Of a DNA stretch of 64,000 nt, positions 44,526 through 53,383 are shown piece after piece (positions within the stretch are counted from its first letter, which is position 1; every line of letters starts with the position of its first letter). Below the pieces are notes generated by a model, which saw only the letters and a list, made by a program, of their open reading frames with translations, was not told the origin of the DNA and did not search any database. The position numbers were made by a program, and so were the translations under genes. This DNA is from Chryseobacterium cucumeris (lineage in GTDB: Bacteria; Bacteroidota; Bacteroidia; Flavobacteriales; Weeksellaceae): the NCBI RefSeq assembly GCF_001593385.1, contig NZ_LUVZ01000001.1:1302001-1366000 (forward strand). Direction: 5' to 3'.

Positions 44526-46053
44526 CAAGACCGGAAAGAGGTGATAATTCACTTTCTTTCCGGTTTTTTTTCATACCTAACTCATTGTTTATCTGATATA
44601 TATAAGAGAGCAAAACATTGGGTCGGGTGGTTCGATAATGATTTTTTGAAAATTGCAATTTTTCAGGAAATATCGAACCAATTATTTTACGTTTTACTTC
44701 GATATCCCCATCAGTATAGACTTTCGCAAGGTCTACTAGGTTCGATAATGCTTGGTCTAGTAGTTGTTGAAAATCTATTTTCTTATTATCCTTTCCTTTA
44801 GTTAATTTAGCTTCGAGCTTTTCAATTTGTGCTTTACAGTCGGTCTTAATTTCAAGATAATCTTCATCATCAATGACTTCCTCCATCAGTTTATTTCTTG
44901 CCTGTTTCAATTTACTGTTTAAACGATCTATTTCTAATAGAATTGCTTTCCTTTCTCTTTGGGGATTATTGATTAATTTTTCAAAATTTTGCCTCAGTAC
45001 TTTTTTCAAATAATTTTTTATAGATATGCGCATTTCCAATGACTGCAATATCTCTAAAAATTTAGAATTAATAATCTCAGATTTGTAACGGTATGAACAC
45101 GGGGACTGGCAATGATAGTAATAATATTTATTTCCAGAACGTCCCGTAGAGGCACTGCCTGTAATCAAATGACCACATTCCGGACACACAAGGAAACCTC
45201 TTAATGGCAAATTATCGTCAGACAGTACTTTTACATTAGGTCTGGCTGGATTCACATTTCCATCCATTATACATTGAACTTTTTCGAATAGTTCTTCACT
45301 GATCAAAGGTTCATGAATACTTTTAACAAAATGAGCCTCCTCTTCATTGAATTGCTCCACGTAAATTTTCCCACAATATGCGGTATTCCGTAAACTTGCA
45401 AGAAAGGCACTTATCTTAACTGACTTTCCTTCTTTTCTGTTCATCATATCCATGATTTGGCTCGCTGAATAAACGCCTTTGGACATTTCATTAAATGCCC
45501 ATTTCATATTGGAAGCTTCCGGTTCCTTCGGAATTACATACTTTTTCCCGTTTTCCGTTATTCTGTTAGCGTAGCCATAAGGTGCCCTTCCCATTAATCT
45601 GCCTTCTTTTTTAGCACGGCGCATTCCATAATAAGTATTCAGAGCGCGCCTGTCGTTTTCAACTTCCGGTGCAGCAAGATATATAGCCAGCATCATTTTA
45701 TTTTCAGGAATTGAAAGATCTAAAGGTTGCTCAATGGCCTGCGGTTCAACATTAATTTTCCTAAGCATGTTAATCATTTGATACGCATCGCCAGCGTTCC
45801 TGCTGAAGCGATCCCATTTTGTAAAAAGCAGCAGATCCGTTTTTGAGCTTTTTTTCTTTAGCGTATCCAGTAATTTAATCCACTCTGGCCTGATAAAAGT
45901 CTTGGCTGAGTAATCTTCATAAATGATTTGACCTACTTTAATGTTATTGTTTTCACAATAACGTTTTAATCGTTCCTCCTGATCTCTTTGCGAGTATCCC
46001 TTATCTGCCTGCTCATCAGTTGACACACGGATATATAAATCGGCTTTTTTCAT
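44479..46053 (-). CDS. Large serine recombinase (integrase of the conjugative element)
   Basis: 524 residues. The N-terminal resolvase domain has YIRVSTDEQADKGYSQ with the catalytic Ser at about residue 11 and LLFTKWDRFSRNAGDAYQ; a recombinase domain follows (GRAPYGYANRI), then a zinc ribbon (FLVCPECGHLITG with a later HCQSPC) and a coiled coil (about residues 370-430). The last about 20 residues (VPRTGIEPVLLRTGV) are antisense tRNA-Leu sequence, so the C-terminus is encoded by the attachment site itself. Most Bacteroidota ICEs use a tyrosine integrase instead, so a serine enzyme at a tRNA is notable. Confidence 0.88.
   Translation of the reverse strand: MKKADLYIRVSTDEQADKGYSQRDQEERLKRYCENNNIKVGQIIYEDYSAKTFIRPEWIKLLDTLKKKSSKTDLLLFTKWDRFSRNAGDAYQMINMLRKINVEPQAIEQPLDLSIPENKMMLAIYLAAPEVENDRRALNTYYGMRRAKKEGRLMGRAPYGYANRITENGKKYVIPKEPEASNMKWAFNEMSKGVYSASQIMDMMNRKEGKSVKISAFLASLRNTAYCGKIYVEQFNEEEAHFVKSIHEPLISEELFEKVQCIMDGNVNPARPNVKVLSDDNLPLRGFLVCPECGHLITGSASTGRSGNKYYYYHCQSPCSYRYKSEIINSKFLEILQSLEMRISIKNYLKKVLRQNFEKLINNPQRERKAILLEIDRLNSKLKQARNKLMEEVIDDEDYLEIKTDCKAQIEKLEAKLTKGKDNKKIDFQQLLDQALSNLVDLAKVYTDGDIEVKRKIIGSIFPEKLQFSKNHYRTTRPNVLLSYIYQINNELGMKKNRKESELSPLSGLVPRTGIEPVLLRTGV
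44530..44571 (+). terminator. tRNA-Leu terminator
   Basis: ACCGGAAAG and CTTTCCGGT form a 9-bp stem, with an inner GTGA/TCAC pair, followed by eight T residues. It lies within the frame of the oppositely directed integrase. Confidence 0.85.
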
Positions 46054-46072
46054 ATATAAATCTTAGAAAATA

Positions 46073-46234
46073 TTATTGTTCTAAAAAACTCTTAATGGTA
46101 ATTTTTAAGAGCATCGTCAGAAAGCTTAAAATATTTTTCGCCTCCTCAATGCTCAATTCAATTCCCTCCTCTTCTTTAAAAATCTTGATAATCTCCTCTA
46201 TGGTAATGTTACTAATTTCAACTTTCTTCTCCAT
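46073..46234 (-). CDS. Small helical protein upstream of the serine integrase (53 aa)
   Basis: MEKKVEISNITIEEIIKIFK followed by EEEGIELSIEEAKNILSFLT and a short tail MLLKITIKSFLEQ. It is mostly amphipathic helix and rich in Glu and Ile. The stop is 19 bases before the integrase ATG, so it is probably the first gene of the integrase unit. I do not recognise the family; it could be a recombination directionality or regulatory factor, which is inference from position only. Confidence 0.55.
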   Translation of the reverse strand: MEKKVEISNITIEEIIKIFKEEEGIELSIEEAKNILSFLTMLLKITIKSFLEQ

Positions 46235-46956
46235 ACCAATACATTTTTAATAAAAGTATTGGACAACTGTTCTGAAATTAAACCCAGACACTTATGCGAT
46301 GTATTTGGCTTTTAAATATAAATGTCTAACGCTTGAAACATGTAAAATCAAACGAAACACTTAACGTCAACCATCAGGCGGAAAAAATTTTTATTTATAA
46401 AAGATGTGATTACGTTTAAATTTATTTTTTAGGTGCAACAAGAGAAAATTGATGCAAAGAAATTCATCATTCTTAGATTCAACTAAAATACAAATAAAAT
46501 CAACATTGTTAATTTAAACATTCATTTCATATACAAAAACAGGTTATTGACTGTTATTACACGAAACATTTTCCAAAAAAAACCGGTAAAAAGGCAGCTA
46601 AGGTATTGTTGCCAGCCGTCATGCTAATCCAACCAAAAGACTACGGCATAAACGGTTTCCTCCCTAAAGGTACCCTCCAATTAATCCGTTTCCTTTTGTT
46701 TTTTTTCATTGTCAACACTTCATATCTGCTTTCTTTTTTCCGGTTTTCTTTTGAAAAATATTCAGCGAAGCCTGAAAGGCTTTTAAGAAATAGAACGGAA
46801 GAGATTGAAAAGGCTTTTGACCCAGAAAAGATACATAACATTTCAAAGATGTTTTAAATAGTGTTTTAAATAGTGTTTTAAATAGTGTTTTAAATAAATG
46901 CTTTTTTAACTTAAGTACGGGAAACAAAAGGCTCTGCCGTACTCAGAGCAATAACA
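46235..46956. other. AT-rich non-coding region near the element end
   Basis: 722 bases with no convincing gene. Overlapping frames at 46606-46857 (plus) and 46641-46927 (minus) are low-complexity and mutually exclusive. The region holds the four 12-base iterons at 46849-46896 and must contain promoters for the small gene at 46234 and for the radC-like gene. Confidence 0.5.
46849..46896 (+). repeat. Four 12-base tandem iterons
   Basis: ATGTTTTAAATA once, then GTGTTTTAAATA three times, with no spacers. They lie 61 bases upstream of the radC-like ATG. Iterons of this kind are typical replication- or recombination-protein sites, but no Rep gene is visible. Confidence 0.85.
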
Positions 46957-47400
46957 ATGAAATATAATATCGTAAATGAGATCAAATTGATCTACACAAG
47001 AAAAGGAAATGCTGAAAAAAAAGTACTGAACTCCCAGGATGCTACAGATATTTTCAGGGAACATTTTGATGCAGATCAGATCGACTACAGAGAGTCATTT
47101 TACTCAATGTATATGAATCAGGCTAACAAGGTCTTAGGAATACAAAAAATATCAGAATCTGGAATTACCTCTTCTCTTGTTGACATCAGAATCATCATGC
47201 AGGGAGCTCTATTATGTAATGCCGTATCATTTATTATAGCCCATAACCATCCTTCCGGAAACCTTACACCTTCTCGCGAAGACATGGGCATCACACAAAA
47301 AATAAAGGAGGCTGCCCAACTATTAAATATTAACCTGCTTGATCATTGTATAATAACTTCAACCGACTCCTTCTCTTTCTCCGATGAAGGTATTTTATAA
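46957..47400 (+). CDS. RadC/JAB-domain protein of the mobile element
   Basis: 147 residues with the JAB/MPN metal motif AHNHPSGNLTPSREDMGIT (H-x-H-x10-D form) and LLDHCIITSTDSFSFSDEGI. The N-terminal HhH part of full RadC is absent, as usual for copies in Bacteroidota mobile elements. The biochemical role of these short RadC proteins is unsettled. It is convergent with the tra operon, separated from traQ by two strong hairpins. Confidence 0.88.
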   Translation: MKYNIVNEIKLIYTRKGNAEKKVLNSQDATDIFREHFDADQIDYRESFYSMYMNQANKVLGIQKISESGITSSLVDIRIIMQGALLCNAVSFIIAHNHPSGNLTPSREDMGITQKIKEAAQLLNINLLDHCIITSTDSFSFSDEGIL

Positions 47401-47421
47401 GGGACTTAAATTTCTAAAAAT

Positions 47422-47506
47422 AAGAATCCAGAGCCGGTTCCCGGTCTGGATTCTTGTGGCGTCGCGGAAAGATGCCTGTCCTTTAGGAGGCCAACCATCT
47501 TTCCGC
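47422..47506. other. Two consecutive strong hairpins between radC-like and traQ
   Basis: Hairpin 1 (47422-47455): AAGAATCCAGA with TCTGGATTCTT enclosing CCGG-TTC-CCGG. Hairpin 2 (47464-47506): GCGGAAAGATG with CATCTTTCCGC enclosing CCTTTAGG-type pairing. Neither is followed by a U-run on either strand, so ordinary terminator function is doubtful. Confidence 0.65.
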
Positions 47507-47589
47507 AAATACTAAACAATACTTCTCAAATTAGATGGTTTTATTTGAAGTGGAAATATATATATATTTGCAAGCTAAAGAAATTGTAT

Positions 47590-48036
47590 TTATCCGTCTA
47601 ACTTTTTGTTGTTGAATTGAAATTCAATTTTATTCTCATTTCCAAAACTGTCTGAAAGCCATACCGTAAATGATTGTGAAACTTCAGAGGTTGAAGTATA
47701 ATACAATCTGAACTCTTTCTCATACAGAGGATAAATATCATTGGGAAAATAGGGTTGAGTGTTATAATACTGTAGCTTTCCTGTTCCCTCAAACTGAAAA
47801 TATCGAAGATAATATTTGGTGTCAGCAAAATTACCTTCAGGAAGAATTTTGATACGAATCTCCACATACTCGTCTTTAGCGATATCCTTGGGAACCGGCA
47901 TAACCGACACCTTAAAAGGATAGTTCTGCTGAATTTCCAAATCATCTTTCTCACATGATTGTATAAATAGTCCGATTACAAATAGTAGCAAGAAACACTT
48001 GAATTGTATTTTAACTGTATTAATTTTATTTTTCAT
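47590..48036 (-). CDS. traQ: Conjugal transfer protein TraQ (DUF3872)
   Basis: 148 residues. A membrane-lipoprotein signal is visible (FKCFLLLFVIGLFIQSCEKD, with the lipobox-like QSC), followed by a beta-rich body: YPFKVSVMPVPKDIAKDEYV, YLRYFQFEGTGKLQY, YPLYEKEFRLYYTS and TVWLSDSFGN. It matches the DUF3872/TraQ family found at the end of Bacteroidota transfer operons. It is the last tra gene here; traP and a lysozyme-like gene that often follow traO/traQ are absent from this end. Confidence 0.82.
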   Translation of the reverse strand: MKNKINTVKIQFKCFLLLFVIGLFIQSCEKDDLEIQQNYPFKVSVMPVPKDIAKDEYVEIRIKILPEGNFADTKYYLRYFQFEGTGKLQYYNTQPYFPNDIYPLYEKEFRLYYTSTSEVSQSFTVWLSDSFGNENKIEFQFNNKKLDG

Positions 48037-48047
48037 TTTACACTATT

Positions 48048-48608
48048 TTAGAAGTTATATCTTATTCCAACACCGAATAATGAACTCACTTGAGCCATTT
48101 GACTATTTTTCAAAAAGCGAAGTTGCCCGTTGATCAGGAAAACTAAATGCTCAGTCAGATAGCTTTCAATAGACAGCTTACCGTTCGTCCCATAAATAAA
48201 ATTACCTGTAGAGTTAAGCTTTGATCCATCATACAACAATTCATCACCTCTATTAATCTGCTCGTAACCAACAAGACCTCCAATTCCCAGATTAAAATTG
48301 ACATTTCGTATGAAGTCTCCCCAAACATAAAAACTGTACCCACTGCTCAGCAGGAAACTATCTATCGGGATATCGCCGCTTGTATATTTATAATATTTTC
48401 TACCATATTCTGCCAGTCCAAAAAAGTAATTACCATTCTTCGAGTAAGAAACAAGCCCAGTACTTAACATATAATTTTGTTTTTCTGGAGATTTTGGAAA
48501 TACCGAATAGGTAAATTCAACACCAATTTGCTTAGGAATCATCTGTTGAGCAAATATTTTGCTACCCATTATCATCATGAAGATTACTGTTAAAAATATT
48601 TTGTGCAT
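48048..48608 (-). CDS. traO: Conjugal transfer protein TraO
   Basis: 186 residues with the signal peptide MHKIFLTVIFMMIMGSKIFA and a beta-barrel body (IGVEFTYSVFPKSPEKQNYM, FFGLAEYGRKYYKYTSGDIP, NLGIGGLVGYEQINRGDE, QVSSLFGVGIRYNF). TraO is the outer-membrane component of the Bacteroidota conjugation machine. Its position between traN and traQ, one base after traN's stop, supports the name. Confidence 0.88.
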   Translation of the reverse strand: MHKIFLTVIFMMIMGSKIFAQQMIPKQIGVEFTYSVFPKSPEKQNYMLSTGLVSYSKNGNYFFGLAEYGRKYYKYTSGDIPIDSFLLSSGYSFYVWGDFIRNVNFNLGIGGLVGYEQINRGDELLYDGSKLNSTGNFIYGTNGKLSIESYLTEHLVFLINGQLRFLKNSQMAQVSSLFGVGIRYNF

Positions 48609-48609
48609 C

Positions 48610-49512
48610 TTACTCCGTTTTAATGGTTAAACTGTTTATCAATCTTGCATGAACAAGATCTTCATTTTCAAGCTGTACTTTCAGATGCCTTCCCCCATTC
48701 TTTTCCAGAATTTCAATCTCCAAAACCTGATCTTTTAAGAGTGTAAACTGATCAAGCATATAAATCCCTTTACTGTCTGAATGATCAGCTATTATCCTTT
48801 CCGGGAAATAGGTAAGAACCTGCTTTAAAATCTTATCCTGAACGACCGTTCGCTTTAAGTTCTTTTTATCGACAATTTTAAAATTGACCCATTCAATAGC
48901 ATACCCCACATTACTTTGATTCTTAACCTGCAATGTGAAATAAAACTTGTTGTCATTAACGTGCAGTGCTCTGACTGAAAACTCAATTCCATAGCTTTTT
49001 GAAACAATATGTTTAATAGTTCTGTTGCTTTTACTGTAAAGATTTTCCATAATGAGCCAGGTTAGAGAAGTTGAGCTTCCTTTAAGATCTTCAAATAATA
49101 CATCAGTAGCATACTGCCGTTCAATACCTCTCTGAAGTTTTACTAAATCATAGCTGAGTATTTCCGGATAAGAACTGTAGGATGCATCAAAACTGTAAAA
49201 TTTTCCATCTTCGGTAATAACCGAAAAATTAGTTTCCTCTTCAAAATCCCTGACAGCTGATTTAACCCGAAGGACGTTTCCTATAGGCTCTGCCTTATTG
49301 GCAACTAACAATTCACTACCTAGATCAACATATCGTATGGGTGATGGAAAAATCACATGGCTGGTTTTATTGTAGGTAACCTGTATCCTGAAAGGCTCTA
49401 ATTTTCCCTCTTCCAGGGAATAATAGGTTGTCACGGAATCCTGCCCAAATGCCTTGCTTACTAATAGAAGTAATAGCATAATGAGAATATAATGACTCTT
49501 TTGTGTATTCAT
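48610..49512 (-). CDS. traN: Conjugal transfer protein TraN (DUF4138)
   Basis: 300 residues. The signal peptide is at MNTQKSHYILIMLLLLLVSK, followed by the DUF4138 body: LEPFRIQVTYNKTSHVIFPS, IRYVDLGSELLVANKAEPIG, NVLRVKSAVRDFEEETNFSV, GIEFSVRALHVND and YAIEWVNFKIVDKKNLKRT. TraN is the VirB9-like periplasmic component of the mating channel. It lies between traM (14-base gap) and traO. Confidence 0.9.
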   Translation of the reverse strand: MNTQKSHYILIMLLLLLVSKAFGQDSVTTYYSLEEGKLEPFRIQVTYNKTSHVIFPSPIRYVDLGSELLVANKAEPIGNVLRVKSAVRDFEEETNFSVITEDGKFYSFDASYSSYPEILSYDLVKLQRGIERQYATDVLFEDLKGSSTSLTWLIMENLYSKSNRTIKHIVSKSYGIEFSVRALHVNDNKFYFTLQVKNQSNVGYAIEWVNFKIVDKKNLKRTVVQDKILKQVLTYFPERIIADHSDSKGIYMLDQFTLLKDQVLEIEILEKNGGRHLKVQLENEDLVHARLINSLTIKTE

Positions 49513-49526
49513 TTTTATTTTTTTGA

Positions 49527-50825
49527 TTAGTTATTTTGGTGTAAGAGGAAGACCTGATGGCCAGCTTTTACAGTTACTTTCAATTGTCTGACTCTCTTCT
49601 GAAAATAACCCGACAGTCCCTGTACTACTCCCCTGCTCAGATCAGCTGCAATCTGCTGCCCTGCAGATTGGGTCATCATAATATCGGTGCCTGAAGTCTG
49701 GCTCATATTAGCTACAATATCGCTTACCGCATTCTGCTCCGCTGAATAAGGAACATACAATCCCATCTGACCGTCGGTGTCATAAACATTGATTTCTACA
49801 GGATAGATATTACCTTGAGATTGAATGGAAGATATTTTTAACTGAAGCCTCCCACCCTGAAATTTGCTTACTGCAATCAGTAAACTCCCAATTGGAATTT
49901 CAGATCGTCCGACTTTCATCGCTTCTGAAAGCCTTATAGATAATGTACTTTCGTTGACCAAAGTCTTAGTTTCATAGACCACACCTCTTATTGCGTTTTT
50001 TGTTTGAACTGAGTTTTCTGAATCATTTTGACTGTCATAAAATCTATTCTGATTCAAACCTGCGATAAAAGCACTATCCGACCGGTCTCTGTATAATGAG
50101 GAAACAACATTGGAACGTACCGGTATTGCTGAAGTCAGTTTAACCTTCTTTTCCGTTGACTTTTCGATTTCTTCTTTTCCTGCTGGTTTTTCCTGCTTTG
50201 GCATCGTTGGAAGATACTTAGCAGCCATTTGATACGATTTTTCCATGAGCTCTAACTGGTCGTTCATTCCCAGACCCACAGGAACAGCATGATTTTGCAT
50301 TGACTCATTCTTTAGCCTTGAAATTTCTTTCCTTAGGTTATTGACCTCCTGATTATCCCGATTATAGAATGAGCTTAAGGTCTGCTGTGTATTTCGATAA
50401 CTGTTCAGAGCATTCTGATCGGATTGCTGAAGTACACTTTTAGTGGATGTTGAAGAAGGTGGGTTGCTATTATAGTTTACACCGTTCTGGTCATTCCAGT
50501 AATCTGATAAAGTTGTTATTGAATTTCTCTTTTCTTCATTCTTTTGCTCTAATAACTGCTGCTCATAAGCCTTTTGCTTATCAGACTGCAATTGATCGTC
50601 TTTTGCCTGTGGAATAGCTGCATTAAATCCGGCCTCTTCAATAATGGTATGATCGGTTTTGGGCTTAAAGATGAGATAAAAGCAAGATGCACATACAGCA
50701 GCCATCAAAAAGTAGATGAAAGGTTTCTTTAATCTTTCCCATTGAGCCTTGGGATGATCATTCACTCCGTTAGAATTTTGGGAGAGATCATTTTCTGTCA
50801 CTCTAATTTTCTCTGAATCTTTCAT
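49527..50825 (-). CDS. traM: Conjugal transfer protein TraM
   Basis: 432 residues. There is one membrane helix near residues 34-52 (FIYFLMAAVCASCFYLIF), a long Gln/Ser/Asn-rich linker, and a C-terminal VirB10-like domain: NAIRGVVYETKTLVNESTLS, IRLSEAMKVGRSEIPIGSLL, GQMGLYVPYSAEQN and VVQGLSGYFQKRVRQLKVTV. TraM bridges the inner and outer membranes in the channel. It starts 3 bases after the traL stop. Confidence 0.9.
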   Translation of the reverse strand: MKDSEKIRVTENDLSQNSNGVNDHPKAQWERLKKPFIYFLMAAVCASCFYLIFKPKTDHTIIEEAGFNAAIPQAKDDQLQSDKQKAYEQQLLEQKNEEKRNSITTLSDYWNDQNGVNYNSNPPSSTSTKSVLQQSDQNALNSYRNTQQTLSSFYNRDNQEVNNLRKEISRLKNESMQNHAVPVGLGMNDQLELMEKSYQMAAKYLPTMPKQEKPAGKEEIEKSTEKKVKLTSAIPVRSNVVSSLYRDRSDSAFIAGLNQNRFYDSQNDSENSVQTKNAIRGVVYETKTLVNESTLSIRLSEAMKVGRSEIPIGSLLIAVSKFQGGRLQLKISSIQSQGNIYPVEINVYDTDGQMGLYVPYSAEQNAVSDIVANMSQTSGTDIMMTQSAGQQIAADLSRGVVQGLSGYFQKRVRQLKVTVKAGHQVFLLHQNN

Positions 50826-50828
50826 ATT

Positions 50829-51098
50829 CTATTTTTTAGTGGATGAGTTTACTATTTCATTATGCTTCGATCCTTTTTCGATAGGTTTCTTAGAAATGCC
50901 GTCAATATGATTGATAGAAATGGTATTACTTCTTTGACCCGTAGAAATACAAATATTCACAATGACGATGACGGTTATCAAAACATAACCACCAAAGAAA
51001 ACCTTGGTCAGGAATTTTTGTCGCTCTACCGGAAGAGATATCCATTGTGTATCAATCTTTACAACATAATTTTCGAGTGTATCTATTAGTTTTTTCAT
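50829..51098 (-). CDS. traL: Conjugal transfer protein TraL-like small membrane protein
   Basis: 89 residues from the ATG at 51096-51098 (MKKLIDTLENYVVKIDTQWI). The frame is open to 51161, but that would overlap traK by 53 bases. It has one membrane segment (VFFGGYVLITVIVIVNICI) and a polar C-terminus. Position between traK and traM and the size fit TraL of the Bacteroidota system, whose function is not defined. Confidence 0.78.
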   Translation of the reverse strand: MKKLIDTLENYVVKIDTQWISLPVERQKFLTKVFFGGYVLITVIVIVNICISTGQRSNTISINHIDGISKKPIEKGSKHNEIVNSSTKK

Positions 51099-51108
51099 AT
51101 CGGTCTTA

Positions 51109-51732
51109 TTAGCGTTCAACAGTTTCGACATCTCTGTTTTCAAGCACGTTGAATTTTTCAATGATAAATCCCTGAGGATTGCTGTCAGACCGTACAGAAT
51201 TAACCAATGAACAGTTGCTAATTAAATTCCTGATGGTAAGATTACTGGACCTGATAATGAATTGTCTTGCATAAGTTTTTACGTCATAAGGGTAAGTGTC
51301 AAAGTTGGCAACGACACTGTCTACCTCAACTCTCTGCTGGATATTACCTGAAATGATTCTGTTATAGTAACCTTTTTCCTGAAGGTCTTTATAGTAATTG
51401 AATGCGGATTGATCAGCCAAATTGAAAGCCCTTTTGACATTGCTTTCAATAGCATTCTTATCTGGGGCAATGGTGAAGAATAATTCGTGAAATCGTCTCA
51501 CATGCTCTCTTGCTTCCACAGGTCTGTTGATCGACATATCCTGAGATAGCGCGACCATTAATGATTTGCCATTGTCCAGCACGTAGATCTTCTGACGCTG
51601 CTTCTCGGCAAATTGATAGGATTTAAAGACAACTACCCCTACGACTCCAAAACACAACACCGCAAAAACGAATGTAAATAAACGGATCTGCTTGAAGCTG
51701 CTCTCAATATTTCTTAACGTTTTAAATTCCAT
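51109..51732 (-). CDS. traK: Conjugal transfer protein TraK
   Basis: 207 residues with one N-terminal membrane helix (IRLFTFVFAVLCFGVVGVVV) and the TraK/VirB8-like body: KIYVLDNGKSLMVALSQDMS, RPVEAREHVRRFHELFFTIA, NLADQSAFNYYKDLQEKGYY (read as separate motifs), and TYPYDVKTYARQFIIRSSN. It nucleates the inner-membrane complex. It follows traJ after 12 bases. Confidence 0.92.
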   Translation of the reverse strand: MEFKTLRNIESSFKQIRLFTFVFAVLCFGVVGVVVFKSYQFAEKQRQKIYVLDNGKSLMVALSQDMSINRPVEAREHVRRFHELFFTIAPDKNAIESNVKRAFNLADQSAFNYYKDLQEKGYYNRIISGNIQQRVEVDSVVANFDTYPYDVKTYARQFIIRSSNLTIRNLISNCSLVNSVRSDSNPQGFIIEKFNVLENRDVETVER

Positions 51733-51744
51733 AGAACTGTATTT

Positions 51745-52737
51745 TTATTTTAATAATCTTCCCGAAATATTACCCGTCGCAGAACCTACTGCTGCTCCCG
51801 CAACATTACCTGATTTCGTGGCAGTTTGGTTTACATTACGCATAAAGTTGCCTGCACCTCCTGCCTGAATCACCCATCCAGTTACCGTCGGTACCGTAAA
51901 ATAACCGATGATGCCGATTACCATATAGATGATGTATACTGTATTGGAGGTATCAGGAATGAAAGTGGTATCTGCGAGCATCTCGATATCCCGTTCTAAA
52001 ATCAAAGTCTGTATTTTGGCAAGAATGGCACTGAATATATCAGCAACAGGAAGCCATAGGTAAACACTGATGTATCTTGTCAGCCATTGAGTTAAAGTAG
52101 TTTGGAAACCATCCCATACAGAAATGGCAAATGCGATAGGTCCTAATATTGAAAGGACAATCAGAAAGAAGGTTCTGATGGTATCAATAACTAAGGCTGC
52201 CGATTGAAACAATATTTCAAGAAACTCACGGAAACCATCTCTGATATCTTTCTTGATGGCAAACATTTCCCGTTCAATATACATTCCGGACATCGTGACC
52301 AAATCCGATGGTGACCATCCGAGCTCTTCCAGCTTCTTGTCAAATTCTTCGTTTGAAATAAGGTAGGCCATCTCCGGATTCCTCAGCATCGCTTCCCGTT
52401 CTAAAAGATCTTTTTTCTGTTGCAGCTCGTTCATATCCAAGACCTGATTCTCCAACATGGAGTGGCTGCCCTGAACAATCGGATTCATTACCCCATTAAG
52501 GCTTCCTAAAACCAATGTGGTAAAAAACATAATGCAGATGCCTATGGCAAAAGGTCTCAGCATGGGAAACAAATCAATAGGTTCCGCGCGGCTCAAGGAC
52601 TGCCAGACTTTTAGTGCTACATAGAATAAAGCACCTAATCCTGCGACTCCTTTTGCCACAGCAGCCATATCAGCGCACATCGGCATCATTTCCTCATAAA
52701 CGGAACGAAGTACTTCGTGTAAGTTATTCGGTTCCAT
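51745..52737 (-). CDS. traJ: Conjugal transfer protein TraJ
   Basis: 330 residues with multiple membrane segments (for example VAKGVAGLGALFYVALKVW, PFAIGICIMFFTTLVLGSL, TFFLIVLSILGPIAFAISVW, VYIIYMVIGIIGYFTVPTVT), a VirB6/TrbL-like inner-membrane channel component. The C-terminus is Gly/Ala/Ser-rich, as in this family. traI ends 1 base before its start. Confidence 0.92.
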   Translation of the reverse strand: MEPNNLHEVLRSVYEEMMPMCADMAAVAKGVAGLGALFYVALKVWQSLSRAEPIDLFPMLRPFAIGICIMFFTTLVLGSLNGVMNPIVQGSHSMLENQVLDMNELQQKKDLLEREAMLRNPEMAYLISNEEFDKKLEELGWSPSDLVTMSGMYIEREMFAIKKDIRDGFREFLEILFQSAALVIDTIRTFFLIVLSILGPIAFAISVWDGFQTTLTQWLTRYISVYLWLPVADIFSAILAKIQTLILERDIEMLADTTFIPDTSNTVYIIYMVIGIIGYFTVPTVTGWVIQAGGAGNFMRNVNQTATKSGNVAGAAVGSATGNISGRLLK

Positions 52738-52738
52738 C

Positions 52739-53371
52739 TTACCAGTATTTTTGATTGGAGGTTCCGTAAAGATCCAGCACCCTTTGGGTATTGTTCTGTT
52801 TTTTTGCTCTCAGATAACTGACCGAAATATTTTTATTGGTATAGTATCGTACCAGATTATGATACGCTTTGACCTCTTTATAAACCCGGTCAACAACATC
52901 CATCCTTTCTTTATCATTCAGAGAAAGACCGTTAGAAGTGATGATCTCTTTGAGTTCTTTCAATAGCTCCGTGCTCTCCGTAAGAAGCGCAGAATAACCA
53001 TTGGCAATGGAAGCTAATTCCTGAGCATTAAAATTGGGATCATTCAGCATCTTTCCGAAATTATTCACATACATCTCAGAAACATCACCCACTAAAAGGA
53101 CGGTCTGCTGAACCTTTCTGGCATCTTTGACCAGATTATTGATGGCTTTCAGCTGGTCATAATACTCTTTACCCTGTTCATATACTTTCTTAACTTCATT
53201 GAAGTTCTTAACAACGTTAGATACCGTTGAAGAAGTTTGTACAATTTCATTGGCTGAGTTCAAAATTCCCGAAGCCAGGTTTGCAGGGTCTGTTACGACA
53301 AATTGTGCTTTTGTATAGGTTACGGTAGCAAAGAATGCTACCATTAAGGTTTTAATGATTAAATTTTTCAT
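52739..53371 (-). CDS. traI: Conjugal transfer protein TraI (DUF4141)
   Basis: 210 residues, signal peptide MKNLIIKTLMVAFFATVTYT ending KAQ, then a helical body (FVVTDPANLASGILNSANEI, QGKEYYDQLKAINNLVKDAR, YHNLVRYYTNKNISVSYLRA). It is the VirB5-like/DUF4141 protein of the Bacteroidota conjugation system, probably an exported pilus or channel-tip component. It lies between traG and traJ. Confidence 0.88.
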   Translation of the reverse strand: MKNLIIKTLMVAFFATVTYTKAQFVVTDPANLASGILNSANEIVQTSSTVSNVVKNFNEVKKVYEQGKEYYDQLKAINNLVKDARKVQQTVLLVGDVSEMYVNNFGKMLNDPNFNAQELASIANGYSALLTESTELLKELKEIITSNGLSLNDKERMDVVDRVYKEVKAYHNLVRYYTNKNISVSYLRAKKQNNTQRVLDLYGTSNQKYW

Positions 53372-53383
53372 TGTTGTACATTT

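Noticed and set aside
46606..46857. 83-residue plus-strand frame and overlapping minus-strand frames upstream of the iterons
   Set aside because: The frames overlap on opposite strands in low-complexity DNA, partly spell out the iterons, and have no recognisable domain or coupling to a neighbour. Neither is convincing.
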